From: Prevotellaceae bacterium
Lineage (GTDB): Bacteria > Bacteroidota > Bacteroidia > Bacteroidales > UBA932
Reading direction: 5' to 3'
Assembly (NCBI GenBank): GCA_031289385.1
Contig: JAITPP010000306.1
Coordinates: 1 to 5,456 of the forward strand
Length of the DNA stretch: 5,456 nt
The notes beneath the pieces are model-generated. The model searched no databases, was not told the DNA's origin, and was given only the letters and a program-made list of their open reading frames with translations. Numbering within the stretch: the stretch's first letter is position 1; each line of letters starts with the position of its first letter. Below, in pieces: positions 5,299 through 5,456 of this stretch. The translations under genes and the position numbers were made by a program.

Positions 5299-5346
5299 AA
5301 TTTGTATCTACCTGAAAATAAGGTATTAAAAAAACAACCGCGAAAA

Positions 5347-5365
5347 AGTGTCGAAGTCAGGAGTT
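5347..5365 (+). repeat. Third, diverged copy of the AAGTGTCAAAGTCAGGTGT word
   Basis: AAGTGTCGAAGTCAGGAGT matches 17 of 19 bases of the plus-strand word at 5208-5226, in the same orientation. The same core in inverted orientation forms the left arm at 5080-5094. This shows that the word is a repeat in its own right and not only one arm of a palindrome. Confidence 0.7.
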
Positions 5366-5381
5366 AAAAATGAACAAAATA

Positions 5382-5456
5382 CTAACGACCAAATACCAAA
5401 TACCAAATACCAAATACTAACGACCAAATACCAAATACCAAATACCAACGACTAAC
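5382..5456 (+). repeat. 7-bp tandem array (CCAAATA with CTAACGA/CCAACGA variants), continuing past the right edge
   Basis: Ten full heptamers and a partial eleventh lie in strict 7-bp register: CTAACGA, CCAAATA four times, CTAACGA, CCAAATA three times, CCAACGA, CTAAC. The variants punctuate the array, suggesting a larger repeating unit of about 28-35 bp. The array is cut by the window end. Its function is unknown; 7-bp units would not keep a single-residue period if translated. Confidence 0.95.

Larger units (their letters stand above)
5039..5323. repeat. Outer 11-bp inverted repeat enclosing the 5080-5224 element
   Basis: CCTTATTTTCA at 5039-5049 is the exact reverse complement of TGAAAATAAGG at 5313-5323. 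It brackets the 15-bp repeat unit and the palindrome at 5273-5298 and could mark a larger element of about 285 bp. The words are AT-rich, so chance is possible. Confidence 0.35.
4673..5456. other. 784-bp gene-free repeat island downstream of alr
   Basis: No open frame with recognisable content is present on either strand up to the right edge. The stretch opens with a T/G-rich run without a hairpin terminator and contains several repeat types, entered separately. The density and variety of repeats suggest a site where repetitive sequences accumulate. Confidence 0.7.

Noticed and set aside
5382..5456. CRISPR-like array
   Set aside because: Units are 7 bp and contiguous, with no spacers and no cas gene in the window.

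Overview
The window looks like chromosomal DNA from a member of the Bacteroidota, possibly Bacteroidales; the genus cannot be read from it. The signs are: AT-rich DNA, a PorP/SprF-family outer-membrane protein (a family tied to type IX secretion and gliding), start regions mostly without Shine-Dalgarno sequences, promoter-like TAnnTTTG boxes, and an alanine racemase with an N-terminal extension resembling the end of the MurF-Alr fusion protein typical of this phylum.

Layout. Positions 1-490 (minus) hold the N-terminal 163 codons of a PorP/SprF-like protein that runs off the left edge. A 515-bp AT-rich non-coding stretch follows. Positions 1006-2433 (minus) are a two-gene unit: a conserved-looking but unnamed protein (transcribed first), then rsmI, the 16S rRNA C1402 ribose methyltransferase. 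A 119-bp divergent intergenic region with candidate promoters for both directions separates this unit from tdk (thymidine kinase, plus, 2553-3125). The alanine racemase gene (plus, 3206-4672) follows after 80 bp with no recognisable promoter, so it may be co-transcribed with tdk. The last 784 bp (4673-5456) contain no credible gene and are packed with repeats: an 8-bp tandem array, two 7-bp tandem arrays, three copies of a 'CTTTGTGTCTTTGTGGGA'-type word in alternating orientation, a 145-bp unit bounded by perfect 15-bp inverted repeats, and a perfect 10-bp-stem palindrome.

How the genes relate. They are housekeeping genes of separate pathways (pyrimidine salvage, D-alanine supply for peptidoglycan, rRNA modification) and do not form one pathway. 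PorP/SprF belongs to the cell-surface/type IX secretion machinery.

Most interesting points. (1) The racemase carries about 125 extra N-terminal residues that resemble only the C-terminal domain of MurF, with the ligase's ATP-binding and N-terminal domains missing and its conserved motif degraded. This looks like a MurF-Alr fusion reduced to racemase plus a vestigial or repurposed domain. (2) The repeat island after it contains a possible MITE-like or structured element (5080-5224, perhaps up to 5039-5365). I saw no defence system, CRISPR array, transposase or clearly new multi-gene system.
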